Shown here one piece after another: positions 1-11,056 of a stretch of 64,000 bases of DNA. The notes below the pieces were generated by a model. That model made no database searches and was not told the DNA's origin. It was given only the letters and a program-made list of their open reading frames with translations. Within the stretch, counting starts at the first letter, position 1; each line of letters begins with the position of its first letter. The stretch is taken from contig CM055828.1 of the NCBI GenBank assembly GCA_029582265.1, positions 3,951,402 through 4,015,401 of the forward strand, read 5' to 3'. The translations under genes were made by a program, and so were the position numbers. Origin of the DNA: Zoroaster sp. YZ-2022 (taxonomy: Eukaryota; Echinodermata; Asteroidea; Forcipulatida; Zoroasteridae).

Positions 1-58
1 TTTTCAGAACTAATGACTACTCAATAGAGAATTTCACATGGTGTCACTGCAATTAGTC
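1..58. repeat. Truncated copy of a fold-back repeat family
   Basis: The first bases match the right arm of the fold-back repeat at 11057-11307 (shared TTTTCAGAACTAAT and ATGGTGTCACTGCA). The rest of this copy lies beyond the left edge. It sits in the intron before the first visible receptor exon. Confidence 0.6.
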
Positions 59-233
59 TTATTTATCCTCTTCACCATGCAAAGCTACAAGTTTTACCTA
101 AAAGACACCCTGGCGTATTGCTGGCTAATACTACGCCACCACCACTTCCACCTGCCATGATTGACTTTAAAAATTCAAGTCTGATGCAGCCGAGGAAGAT
201 AAATGAATTTTACATTGTATTCCTTATCAGCAG

Positions 234-448
234 GCATTAGGGAGTCCACCTCTTACAATGTGGTGTACCTCGTCATGGCCGTCTTGGGGCCCTTCTTCGC
301 CCTCGTCGTAGGCATCTCCTTCGCTGTCTTCATGTATCGCTGGATGCACAAGAAGAGATTACGGGAGCTCAACACAAACGATGAAGAGTACGCTCACCAC
401 GCCCCGCATGATCTGAGGGCTGTCCCAGCAGGCGACAGCACACTCAAG
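234..448 (+). CDS. ACVR1: ALK1/2-class TGF-beta type I receptor, transmembrane exon
   Basis: First visible coding exon of a receptor serine/threonine kinase. It follows a CAG acceptor, enters with two bases of a codon, and ends in phase 0 before GTTTGT at 449. It encodes a short juxtamembrane piece, one hydrophobic membrane span (YNVVYLVMAVLGPFFALVVG, about 257-316, continuing to about 335) and a basic stop-transfer segment (RWMHKKR), then the start of the cytoplasmic tail. In this family the ectodomain binds BMP or activin-type ligands; those exons and the signal peptide must lie to the left of the window. Codons are GC-richer than the flanking introns. The symbol is given at class level: an invertebrate gene of this type is usually co-orthologous to ACVR1 and ACVRL1. 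Confidence 0.85.
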
Positions 449-1597
449 GTTTGTTTTTCTTTCTGCATTCCCTTTTTCGCCCTGTCACAGAGCCTACTCT
501 GTTTGCACATTTTCAGCGCGGTTGATGGGTAAACCTTATGTATACATGTTCATGCAGATCTTACAGATTGTTTTGCACTGAGCATGCATAAAGATGGCAT
601 TCGCCTGCAATACTAATAAAACCATTCTTGCAAGAAATCAGACATGTTTTCCTCGTTTCAACTTTTTTGCGACCTCATTTTTGTCAAACGCAAACCCCCG
701 GTCAGTGACCTCGGGTAACCCACAGACTGCATTGCTAACTACATGTAGATCACTCCAGTCACACAGGCCTGTTCTCCTTGAGACTCAGACCTGGCCTGGT
801 CTCGTCAGAAATTGATCAAGCTTGGAGGGCACATCCGTATCTAATGTTGAGCTGGCTCCTAGCGACATGCATCAACGACCAGTGCTGTTTAGTCATCAAC
901 ATAGCGTTTTAAGGGGGTGATGACAGATAAGATATGCTGCCAAAACCCAGCTCCTGCTAGCTTCCGTCTTGCGTATTTATTCCTTTTTTGGTCTGGTATG
1001 AAGCGGCTGGTGTGGATCCAGGGTTAGAGAGGAAAGAGGATGGATCATGGCAAGGAGGGGGTGGGGGGGCGCACATGAAAGTGCAGGTAAACTTAGTCGC
1101 AACATCCAAAAAAAGTCAAGTACATGCCCCTTGTAAAATTCTGTTTAGAATTAGTAATATTTAAAAACAAAGTATCTAAGTTCTGTCAATTCTTACTTGG
1201 TGGAAAGTTTATGTTATCAAACATCCCATGAAATCTTGCTGTCTGAAGTGGTATGATTTGAGTATAAAATTTATCCAAACTAAATTAAGAAGGCAGATCA
1301 TAATTCCACAAATAATTTTACATTGACCTGTGTGAGAATTATAAATGAACTTAAATGCAATTTTTTTCTCACAAATTTCACACTGAAAGAGCTGAAATTA
1401 TCACAGGTTGTTTTCCAACCAGTTGACTTGATTGTCATAAAGTAAAAGTGCCAATAATGACCTTTTAAATTTTGGAAAAGGGTAATTTTAAATCCCTTAG
1501 TAAGATTTAGATTACCAGTATAACGTAGAGTCTCCACACAACACTCTCAAGCAGACTTTGTGAGTGCCCTTACTCACTGTGTACTTTCCCCTCGCAG
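449..1597 (+). other. Receptor intron
   Basis: AT-rich intron with GT and AG borders. It holds a G-run near 1055-1070 but no recognisable gene, RNA or transposon end. Confidence 0.6.
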
Positions 1598-1697
1598 GAC
1601 TTATTCGATCATTCCAACACATCTGGCAGTGGTTCCGGACTCCCTTATCTCGTCCAGAGGACTGTTGCTAGACAGATCACACTAGAAGAGCAAGTCG
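1598..1697 (+). CDS. ACVR1: ALK1/2-class receptor, GS-domain exon
   Basis: A 100-base exon between CTCGCAG and GTGAGT, entering in phase 0 and leaving one base of a glycine codon. It encodes the glycine-serine box (TSGSGSGLP) followed by [18 protein letters not shown]. In type I receptors this segment is phosphorylated by the type II receptor to switch the kinase on, and the LP pair is the known FKBP12 contact. All the key residues are present, so the receptor looks activatable. The reading frame joins the preceding and following exons without a break. Confidence 0.9.
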
Positions 1698-2238
1698 GTG
1701 AGTTAGTCTGGTGACTGAATATGGGTCTGTACTCGACATAAGTTCCCAGATGTGGGTTAAGTGATTCACCATTTAGAAGCCCAGCTGAAGGTTGAGCGTT
1801 TGTTGAAACAAAAAGTGGTCTCTTTATTTAATTTGAAATTCAAACATACTTCACTTGAGAATAGGATGGTAATCATTCACTAAGCCTAATATATAAAAGA
1901 GCACCATTTCAAGCAGTGTTGTAGTATCTGACCCATATTTTAAGTTGTTTTTGTACAAATTAAGATTATCTAAACAGTGTAAGTTAACATTACAGTTCTT
2001 CCAACAACAAAAAAGTCTTTGACAGTATTCTGTTACTGTTGAAGTTTCAGAAGTGAACTTTTTATGAAAGAATAAGATTTGAATTTGTCACTAAGTTCTC
2101 TCTTGTATTTCAGTCCAAGACTGAAACAAGAACTAATAGCTTCTACATTCTCGGAAATTACCCTGACGTGTCGGTGTTCAAAAGAGCACAACTCATATTT
2201 TCTGTGTATTTACTCCTTCACAATATTTCTGTTCACAG
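1698..2238 (+). other. Receptor intron
   Basis: 541-base AT-rich intron. I see nothing in it beyond the splice sites. Confidence 0.6.
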
Positions 2239-2859
2239 GCAAGGGGCGATATGGTGAAGTGTGGCGTGGCAACTGGCAAGGCGAAGACGTCGCTGTAAAA
2301 ATCTTCAACTCTATCGACGAGAAGTCGTGGTTCCGTGAGACAGAGATCTACAACACCATCATGTTGCGTAACGATAACATCCTCGGCTTCATTGCGTCAG
2401 ACATGACGTCGCGGAACTCTTGCACACAGCTGTGGCTTATAACACACTACCACGAGTTTGGTTCACTGTATGATTATTTGAACCGGAACGTTATAGACAT
2501 GAAGGTAGCGATACAGCTATCACTCTCTGCCGCCAGTGGACTTGTGCATCTCCACACTGAGATCTTCTGTAACAACAGCAAACCGGCCATCGCCCATCGT
2601 GACATCAAGAGTAAAAACATTCTCGTCAAGGAGAACCACACGTGTTGTATCGCCGACTTGGGGCTTGCTGTGCTGCACACGCGCAAGAACGACCAGATCG
2701 ACATAGGGGCGAACAGTCGGGTTGGCACCAAGCGCTACATGGCGCCGGAGCTTCTCGAGGAGACGATGAACACGGCGGAGTTTGAGTCATTTAAGAGGGT
2801 GGATGTCTATGCCTTTGGGTTGGTGCTGTGGGAAATTGCAAGAAGATGTCAAGTTGGGG
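2239..2859 (+). CDS. ACVR1: ALK1/2-class receptor, kinase-domain exon
   Basis: This 621-base exon holds most of the serine/threonine kinase. In order it encodes the glycine loop ([11 protein letters not shown]), the catalytic lysine (AVKIF), the L45 loop ([15 protein letters not shown]), the catalytic HRDIKSKN, the metal-binding DLG that replaces DFG as is normal for ALK receptors, and the GTKRYMAPE activation segment. The L45 loop determines SMAD choice. This version matches the ALK1/ALK2 group and not the ALK3/6 or ALK4/5 forms, so signalling through SMAD1/5/8-type R-SMADs is expected from family knowledge. All catalytic residues are present. The exon starts after TTCACAG and ends before GTATGT, phase 1. 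Confidence 0.95.
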
Positions 2860-3349
2860 GTATGTCTTACGTTTTTATAAACTATATCATTACTCAACAG
2901 GTACTCACAGCTACCTCAGAATAGCATTGAATGTCTTTCAAAAAACAAATACACTGTTTACTCCAGAAACCATAGAGTGATGGGGAAATAAACACGTTCT
3001 ACTTAAAATACTTAGTAATTAGAATGCAACAATTTTGATGGGGCTTAGCATTGTATACTGGTGACTCAGGCAGGATTTGAACAATGATTTGGCAGAATAT
3101 TCTTGAACGAATAATTTGAGATAATTCTCATCATACTTAGTGACAGTTTAATTCTTGGATTTCCTGTGTTTGTTTCTCCCATTTCCTATTTTTGTTCACA
3201 TTAAAGGGATTGTACACCTTTTATAATTACCCGATTAAAACATTACCGAATTCCAATCTACAAACCTACCTGATTTGAAGTTGGTGATGGAAACCATCTG
3301 ACATGCTGTCATTTTTGAGAAAATGTGAAGTGTATTACAATTTTTCTCA

Positions 3350-3627
3350 TTAACCCTTCTATGACTACAGGGGTCAAAATCAGTCAAAGTTTTGATACAC
3401 ATGCCAAGGTATACATGTATCTAGCGCACTTGAAAGTCAAACACTGTCAAACCTTATGTGTAGTAAGTACATTTACAGGTCAAAATGAGTTGACCGTTTT
3501 CGACTGGTAAAGTGACAATCAAAAAATGCCTGTGTGCAAAGTTGGTTCAACAGTCAAAAACAGTTGACTGATTTTGACCACTATAGCTGTTTGCCACAAA
3601 AGTTCAGCTGCAGTAGGAGGGGTTTAA
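3350..3627 (+). mobile_element. piggyBac-like MITE, subfamily P1
   Basis: Begins TTAACCCTTCTATGACTACA and ends GTAGGAGGGG then TTTAA. It is one of six copies of a roughly 310-base family full of GTCAAAA/TTTTGAC words; the others start near 7219, 19339, 21117, 21810 and 33543. TTAA flanks and CCC-starting ends are typical of piggyBac-type elements. There is no coding capacity, so it is non-autonomous. Confidence 0.6.
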
Positions 3628-4791
3628 CCCTTTGAGTCCCATTGTCTTTGTACACAATTACCCTCATTATCCCACATACTTGCTTTAAAAACACAACAAT
3701 TTGTATGTTTATGTTTGAAAAATCATTAAAAAAATGCCCTTCTTTATTTTCCAACAATATATGGACACATTGTTCACCAAATGATTGTCAATAATTTCCT
3801 GACCTTTTTTTGACCTCAGTGACCTTGATGACCTCTGACTTCCTGTTAAACCGGAAGTTGTACAATATAATAAGTTTCTGTCTATTTTATTGTTGTTTTT
3901 ATTCTGGGATGACCTAAAAAGGAATATATACATATACATTAAAAAAATAATAAATGGCTTGACTGGAAAATGAAGATCACAAAATGCCTCAATGTACATA
4001 CAGTAACTAGAATGATTATAAGCATTAGCCTTCATAAACATGAACAACAAACTTTACATCTATGGCGGCCACCATATTGAAAGTTTGTTTACTTTTGCTT
4101 TGATTACAACTGTACTTTTATCGGCACGTCTTCGTGATTTTTGTTTGATAAGATTCCTCCCAAATGTTTATTTGTTTTTAATTTTTATAATTTCCAAAGG
4201 TAACTGCACTCAAATGTAAACCTTATAGTGCTAAAGACTATGTACAAGTAGGAGGAGAGGATGTAAATCATTGGGAATGAGTGCATTTTTTACAGAAATG
4301 TAAACGTTAACGTTACGTTACATGCATTATCAGTACAGACATGAAAAATCGTAAAATATCATGATAAAAACACCCCAAAAATTTTAATTTCTTCAAATCA
4401 ATAATTTATCTACACTCCTGAGTAATCAATTTTATCTTTGCAAAACCTACATGTGTCAGAAAAGGGCAACACCGAAGAGGAAAACGTCAAATTCTGGAAG
4501 GAAATCTCAGCGTAGGGCATTCCGTCATTCGGCTGACAAGGAATCCATCTTGCACACAAAACCTACTGAAAGTCCCGGATGCTAGCGGCAAACAATCTCA
4601 ACAAATATATCAAATGAGGGCGCAAATCATCAGGTCCATACAGCTGTATTTTTTATTTCATAGCGCTTATGGTACCAGCGCAGTGGACGCAAAAGTACAG
4701 CGACCGCGCAACCCGGGATATCCCGGGAGTGGGACCGTGAGGAAGTGTAACGTGACCCGGGATATCCCGGGTGCGGGACTGAAAGGGTTAA
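3624..4791. mobile_element. piggyBac-like non-autonomous element, 1.17 kb
   Basis: Bounded by TTAA at 3624-3627 and 4788-4791, with inverted ends CCCTTTGAGTCCC and GGGACTGAAAGGG (12 of 13 matching). CCCTTTG is a common piggyBac terminus. No transposase reading frame is visible. The right end carries two perfect 16-base palindromes (4712-4727 and 4756-4771). Confidence 0.6.
4712..4771. repeat. Pair of perfect 16-bp palindromes
   Basis: CCCGGGATATCCCGGG occurs at 4712-4727 and again at 4756-4771, 44 bases apart, just inside the right end of the element ending at 4791. Both are perfectly self-complementary. They could be subterminal transposase-binding sites, which is inference. Confidence 0.7.
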
Positions 4792-4882
4792 TGGCACAAC
4801 AAAATGAGCTGAAACTTTCACAGTTTGGTTGCTGTATGAATTTACTTACATGCATTTTACCAATTGTGTACTATTCCTTTAA

Positions 4883-5211
4883 TGCCAAAGAAAGTCTCCG
4901 GTTTCTGGTCTCCGCGTGCATCGTCTCAGACCCACGTGTCAGCATTTTTAGTATTCTTTATTATTTTTTTGGCTATGAAATGATGTCCAATTGCAGCCAG
5001 AATTGCTGGATCAATTGGAGTTCTGCCATGCTGTGTTTTAAACGACTTTTCCACATCTATAGGGGTATGAACGTTTGCCCAATTTGTGAGGCCTCTCTTA
5101 GCCACCATACTTTGTGTATGGGAAATTTGGTCTGGTTCCAATAACCGAGTATATATGTATCAAGTAGTTCACTGGTTGGCAAAAAAAAAAAGATTACCAA
5201 AAAAAAAAAAA
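4883..5211 (-). mobile_element. Fragment of a GGCCAAAAA-type DNA transposon
   Basis: Shares long stretches with 27864-28510 (TCTCCGGTTTCTGGT, GGTTATTGGAACCAGACC, CAATTGGACATC) and with 63763-63880. Both larger copies keep a short open peptide including HGRTPIDPAILAAIGH here and HGRIPIDPTILAAIGH there. The superfamily is not determined. Confidence 0.5.
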
Positions 5212-5322
5212 TGTCACCACACCGATTTTGAATTTGACGCTGATTTTTTTTATTTTATTTTATTTGTTTTTGTATAATGGTATTTTTTCACTAAATGATT
5301 ATTCATTTTTAACCTTTTGCAG

Positions 5323-5453
5323 GAATAGTGGAAGACTACAGGCCGCCATTCTTTGAGTATATCTCTAGTGATCCAGGGTTTGAAGACATGAAAAAAGTTG
5401 TTTGCACTGAGATGCTTAGGCCGACCATCCCCAACAGGTGGTCAAACGAATCC
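5323..5453 (+). CDS. ACVR1: ALK1/2-class receptor, kinase C-lobe exon
   Basis: 131-base exon between TTTTGCAG and GTAAGT. It completes the split glycine codon and encodes [20 protein letters not shown] and, after a short linker, [21 protein letters not shown]. This is the conserved kinase subdomain X-XI stretch of type I receptors. Reading frames on both sides agree (enters with two bases, leaves in phase 0). Confidence 0.92.
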
Positions 5454-7591
5454 GTAAGTTGTGTGCCAATTAGTCATTCCTTTCTCCTAAACGTTTGTTC
5501 TCAAATTTCTAAAACATTTTTAAAAAACATTTGAGACACGGTGTATTTTGTTTCAGTGATTCTGAGTTTATCTGCTGCTCTTTGTTTTAAAATAACGATT
5601 GTTTTAATTTCGGGACTCCAGTGAATTTTTAAGGAAAAAAAACAAACACCCCCTGCCCCTAAATAAAACTAATAAAAACAGAAAAACAGAAAAACTTGGC
5701 AAGAATTGAATTTTGCATTGTGGAATTGGCAAGCTGAATGTAGGTTCACATTGATGCTATGTAAGATATATATGTTATAGTTGTGTTGGCCTGAGTTAGA
5801 CTAATGGTTAAATTTAAAGTTTTTTAAAAATAACTAGAGGGGAGGTGATATTTCAATCCTTGCTAAGGCACTCTCCAACCCCCCCCCCCCCCCCTTTCAT
5901 CAAACAGTATTTTACTTGGTCAGATCCGTTTTTTGAGTCATTTGTGACAGCATAAGTTATTTCAAACCTGTTACGAGTATCATGCATGCTTGCTGTTAAT
6001 AATACCCACCCACCTCTTACCGTGAAACCTAAGCTTTGATTGACACCAAAATCAAATGAGTACTGGATCTAAACCTTTAACTGGTATTAGGAAAGGTCAT
6101 GGCAGCGCCCTGCCCTGATTTCGGTCTCTTTCATAGGTCTTATAATAACCCCTCAAAATAAGTGGGGAGATACAGAAACACACAAGTATTTCCTGTGCAC
6201 ATTAAGCCTTCCTTTGACAGTGACTGAAACCATACACATGCCACAATAAATCAGGTCCGTCAGCCGCTGAAGAGAAGCACGCATTGTCTGCATGGGTAGC
6301 AGGGCGTGTTCTGACCGGCTCAAATCCCTGTAGACTCGGAACACACCCACATCATTCAATAATGGAATGACGTAAGGGTTAGATGCAGGAGAGGGCCTCC
6401 GGGAAGTGAATCTAGGCCAGGGGTTTAAACAGTGAGCAAGCTGTCACAGGTGCCAGGGACTTCATCGGTGATGATTCAAGCCCCGTCTTTTTGCAAGGCT
6501 TGCCAGATTGTAGTTGTGCATTGTTGCCAAATAATGCTTCCCTTGGGCGGATGACAGTTATTGTTTTTTCAGATATATGTGTTTAAAGGTGCATCACACC
6601 CTTGTTTTCTGTTATTTTACTGACAATTCTCGCAAATAACTATTTTTTAATCAGAACATTCCTTTTTTTTCAGAACTTTATGATAGGAAAACAAGAAGTG
6701 GGAAGGATGGTTTTACAGAAATTATCAAGTCATAAAATGAATTACGATTCATTAATTCAGTTACTTAATTACTGTAAAACTTCTTTCTGACAATTATTTT
6801 ATGAAATATCTCAATTTAAAGTATTTTTTTCTTATCGAAGGACATGAGAATTGTTCTGATGATGATATTTTTTTTTTTTTTAAATAAATAAATTTAAAAA
6901 AAATAAACCTTGACTGAAATTGATATAAATTGAGGATGCTGATAAATTATAATGTATATATCTTTAAAGATGTACAGTGCATGTTTTCATCCCATGGTCG
7001 TTTCAAAGAAAGTTGCAAATTTTCAATATGTATGAAAGGAAATAATTGACTGTTTTTTCCTCCATTCACATATATTTTAGCACTGTTCCAACATGGGGTT
7101 GATCACTACTTTTGTAATAAATATATTCATGTATTTTGCTGAGCTGCTTGTTTGTTTAAACAACAATGATGAATAGAAAAGGGAATGAGATTTCCGCTAT
7201 TACATGTATATCTATTTATTAACCCTCCAACTACTACAATGGTCAAAATCAGTCAAAATGTTTATATACTTGCGAAGGTATATCTAGTGCACTTAAAAGT
7301 CAAACACTGTCAAACGTTACGTGTAGTAAGTACATTTACAGGTCAGAATGAGTGGACTGTTTTTGACTGGTAAAAGCGTTCAGCGTGGTCAAAATGACAG
7401 TAAAAACCAGTCAAAAAAGTCCCCGTGTGCACATTTGGGTCAACAGCCAAAACAGGCAGTTGACTGGTTTTGACCACTATAGCTACTTATGAGGAAACTG
7501 AGCAGTTTCATGAATTCAGGGAGTTGTGACCTGTCCCGGCAATCCCAACCATCAAATAAATTTGTTTTCTCCTTTTCTTGTCATTTTTTAG
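5454..7591 (+). other. Receptor intron
   Basis: 2.1-kb intron with a C-run (about 5880-5895), AT-rich stretches and one truncated P1 MITE (7219-7487). I see no exon in it. Confidence 0.55.
7219..7487 (+). mobile_element. Truncated P1 MITE
   Basis: Starts TTAACCCTCCAACTACTACA and runs parallel to the 3350 and 21810 copies up to TGACCACTATAGCTACTT. The AGGAGGG right terminus is missing. Confidence 0.6.
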
Positions 7592-7756
7592 GTGTTAATC
7601 GCACTTTCCAAACTGATGAAGGAGTGCTGGTACCACACATCCTCGGCACGGCACAGCTCCCTCCGTGTAAAAAAGACACTCATGAAAATCGCCGAGTCGT
7701 GTAACTTGAACACGACGTCCAAACTAGACTACAGCTGGGAGAAAGCGTTCATTTGA
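7592..7756 (+). CDS. ACVR1: ALK1/2-class receptor, terminal exon
   Basis: Last coding exon, starting after TTTTTAG in phase 0 and ending in TGA at 7754-7756. It encodes [20 protein letters not shown] and then a [10 protein letters not shown] helix, the conserved end of the type I receptor kinase. A tail of about 18 residues rich in N, S and T ([18 protein letters not shown]) follows; it is not a recognisable match to vertebrate ACVR1. The five exons give 409 residues of continuous protein. No polyadenylation site was assigned. Confidence 0.92.
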   Translation: MLIALSKLMKECWYHTSSARHSSLRVKKTLMKIAESCNLNTTSKLDYSWEKAFI

Positions 7757-8814
7757 ATGCCACTTTGTGCCACGCTTAAGCTACACTGTTGTGCGTCACT
7801 GTAGCCTGTAAAATGGATGCGAGATCCAGGGATTGGGTTCTCTTAGAGAATTGACAAGTAGGAGGAACTATAAGGAATCGGGATCTGCTTTCCGAACGAG
7901 TGCCTGGCCTGGATCTGAGAGGCGGGAAATGTGGAATGGCAGACTTCCCCATGACGGGATAAGAACGTTCGCGCTTGGTGTAACAACTTTAAAACACCTT
8001 TGGCGCAAATTGTGGCGCAATAGATTTGCGGGAAAAAAATATGGGATATGCAGGTGGCTTTGTAAAACTTAGAAAAGATTGTGATGTATGTGAGCGGGAA
8101 ACGACAGCTAGTGGAAGTCTTCTGTGGAATTGTTAGTGCACCGACATTAGAAATGCAAAGGACCTACCACACAGAAGTGACAATATTGATTAAGAGAAAC
8201 GTACAAGCATTGAAATGTTCTTAAGTGGCAAAACACTGAGCACAGCTCGGTGTTTTCATTTTTATTTTATTTTGACGCGATGATCGCATTAAAAGTGCCA
8301 CACCCTACCTCAGTTTTATCTTCCATGCATAACATACTCAAGACCCAAGTTGACAACTGCTGGAGAGGAGACCGTCACACCATGGAGGCTTCGCACAGTG
8401 ATGTGGAGGCTAGCCCCAGCGCAGGCGTATCTAATACTGCCATAATGATTGCTCAAATCACCACACATCACCACAAAAAAGATTGATTTAAATTTAAAAA
8501 CTTAGGAAACAAGTCCCAAGTATTTGTTTTCAAAATTAAAGGGGATTGAGTAATGGATTATGGGGTTGACCAAGTGAGTTATGTTTGTGTGGGCCACTGA
8601 TTTTAGTGTATATTGAGTCCCTTAAAGTGGAGTTCCTTGTGGGTTTTCCTGGGAAATACTTTCTGGGTCGAGTTTGACTGAAATGTATTTTCTGGATGTT
8701 TTCTGATGTACCAGTTCTGTCGATACTCTTCTTAACATTCTTAAAATTTGAGCAGTGGCTCCTTTGTTATTGTATGTGTGCATGATGAAATTAATCTCCA
8801 TGTCGGGAAAGTCG
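7757..8814 (+). other. Receptor 3' UTR and intergenic DNA
   Basis: No conserved reading frame. Two short open frames (7833-8072 and 8250-8486) have no family features and are probably 3' UTR sequence. Confidence 0.5.
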
Positions 8815-9038
8815 TTAAAGGGGCAGTATCACCACAATCAACAGGGCATGGAATCGGAGTGCTGGTTTCAGATTAATTCAGTGACTGAAAATAATACCCC
8901 ACATGACAAGTTCATATTATCGATGCTGCTTCATAAATGAGCCAGTAATTTTCAGTCACTGTGTTCTTCTTAAATTAGGAAACCGATTCCATGCCCTGTT
9001 GAATGTCTGCTCTGATCATGACGATATTGTCCCTTTGA
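8815..9038. mobile_element. Fold-back MITE, copy 1
   Basis: Inverted arms run from TTAAAGGGGCAGTATC to the complementary GATATTGTCCCTTTGAT, and include CAGGGCATGGAATCGG with its complement CCGATTCCATGCCCTG. It is non-coding. Related copies are at 9459-9688, 12622-12741 and 27672-27866. Confidence 0.65.
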
Positions 9039-9458
9039 TGACATAATTTACTTTTAAATAAAGACAAAACCATTTGAATGAAATGGAATTTTGAGGATCA
9101 AAACAATTGATTGATTTACCTGAAAACGGATGTCCCCATAGTTCAGGAGCAATGTTCTGAAAGCCCTCCAATACAATCCCTTCAATCCCTTCAATCAGTC
9201 AAATGGCACAGATTAATCATTGGGGTTAAGTCTTACCATGGTAACTGTTAATAATAATGTTGATGAAGGGCTTAGCTTTTTAAGTAGACCGGAGGTTGGC
9301 CCTATGTATCTGGATTGATGGTTTAAGAAGGTAGTATTGCATCTTAAGTCTGACTGCATAGGGTGGTAGAAGACACCTAGAGTGATGACTTTCAGCAGGA
9401 CCTTTCTCTCATACTATTATCCCCTCGATAAAACAAAATTGGATTACACATAGAATGT

Positions 9459-9688
9459 TTAAAGGGGTAGTATCGTCACGATCAACAGGGCATGGAATCG
9501 GAATGCTAGTTTTAGATGAACTCAATGACTGCCATAATACCCCCCCCCCCACGTGATAAGGTCATATTACTGTTGCTGATGCATAAATGAGCCATTAATT
9601 TTCAGTCACTGTGTTAATCGTAAACTAGAACATTGATTCTATGCCCAGTCGATAGTCTACTCTGATCGTGACGATACTGCCCCTTTAA
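9459..9688. mobile_element. Fold-back MITE, copy 2
   Basis: Same family and similar length as 8815-9038, with ends TTAAAGGGGTAGTATCGTCA and ATACTGCCCCTTTAAA. Its right end runs directly into another inverted-repeat element at 9688. Confidence 0.65.
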
Positions 9689-9980
9689 AGGGAACGTACA
9701 ACATTGGTATTTGGTTGAATTTTGTAATTTCTAGTTTGCAAAGAAATATATCATTAAACTAACTTGTGTAAATTTCCATCACAATAGGTGCTCATGTTTT
9801 TGAAAAAAAAACACAAAAAAAAAAAAAATTATTTTTTGCAACTGTCTGGTAACTTTCTGTTAATTTGACGTAACAATTTCCGTTTTCTCAAAGATGGAAA
9901 CACTTCAGACAAAATAATTTCTCAGGATGAGATTAATAACATTTAATCATCTGTGAATTACCAGCGTTGTACCTTCCCTT
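9688..9980. mobile_element. MITE with GTACAACATTGGTA ends
   Basis: Left end AAGGGAACGTACAACATTGG and right end CCAGCGTTGTACCTTCCCTT are inverted and near-identical. Related ends occur at 22136, 32153 and 33505-34028. Confidence 0.6.
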
Positions 9981-10028
9981 GAACTGTTTGCAAAAGTCAA
10001 GGGACTGTCGGTGACTATAATTCGTCAG

Positions 10029-10070
10029 TCTCCTGACGACGGCTAGAGCAGACTAGTGGAAACGTCGAGA
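10029..10070 (+). ncRNA. Candidate hammerhead ribozyme in a Penelope-like repeat
   Basis: The order TCTC, CTGACGA, a hairpin (40-58), GAAAC, GTC, GAGA fits a type I hammerhead. TCTC and GAGA can form stem I. Stem II pairs C40-G58, G41-U57, C43-G56, U44-A55, A45-U54 and G46-C53, with G42 bulged and a six-base loop. GAAAC-GTC leaves a minimal stem III, as described for Penelope-like retroelements. Cleavage would follow C66. No reverse transcriptase is visible nearby, so this is a remnant at best. Activity is unproven. Confidence 0.4.
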
Positions 10071-11056
10071 ACAAACCAACCGGCTCTTCTCAGAGCCATC
10101 ACTTCTTCCAAGAAGAGATTAATACATGGTGTACCCGAAAGAACTTAACAATGACTATAATTCTATTATGCATTCAGGATCTCTGTATAGGTCAATACAT
10201 CATTTATTTAATTCTAATTTTGTAAAAATTTTTGAGTTATTATTTCACACTGATGTACAGTTTTGTAAATTGTGTTAAATTTTGTTGAATGGAAGTAAAT
10301 GTTTCATGAATAACCATGAATTTTATGTACAGGTTTCACAAACAGGGTATAATTAAAATTGAACGGTGTACATGGTAAGAATTGAAAGTTTAAAATGACT
10401 TTGAAAACAAAATGTAGAAAACTTGTAAATGATATCAGTTCACTAAAATGGTTCAAAGTAACTCATTTTAGGTGATAATTTACATACTGAAGTACACCAA
10501 ATTTATTTTACAGTTTGCTAAAAACAAAACGGCTGAAATTTTTCAAAAATAACCTCATCAAACTCATTGGCTAGTGATTTTTTTTAAATGTGACATGTCT
10601 TTCAAGATTGGGTACACATAATGGTATTTAATTTTGTTGAAAATGTTTTGCGATGGAACCTACATGTAAGTAATACATTGTGTTTTACTTCAACCAAATT
10701 ACACCCAGAAGTACCATCAACAAACATCAATGATGTGTTCGTGGTTTGTTTAAAATTTAAAAAAAATTTAAATGCTCTTCGATTGGTTGCTTAATCAATT
10801 TTAAAAAAAATTTCTCTAAACTTTCATAGCTCTGCTTAGCCAAAATTCAGCGCTAACTATGATGCAAAAAAGTAAGTGATTACTTAATGCAGAAATTTAA
10901 ATGTGTAATATACATGTATGCTTAGCATATTTTGTGGGTAAAACGAATTTCTGCTTGTGCGCATGAATTCTTTGTATTCGCCATTAACACAACAAGCTTA
11001 TAGCTTCTAAGTAAGATTTGTAGCTTTGCATAGTGGAAAGGATAAGTAAAGACTGT

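Larger units (their letters stand above)
2860..5322 (+). other. Receptor intron with stacked transposons
   Basis: 2.46-kb intron. It contains a TTAA-bounded repeat (3350-3627), a larger one starting at the same TTAA (3624-4791) and a fragment of a third element (4883-5211). The 150 bases before 3350 resemble the 38093-38340 and 61366-61690 repeats (shared ATTTTTGAGAAAA and GTACACC segments). Confidence 0.6.

Noticed and set aside
4614..5144. 176-codon plus-strand frame
   Set aside because: It runs across the end of one transposon and into another, with no domain. The conserved frame of that element is on the opposite strand.
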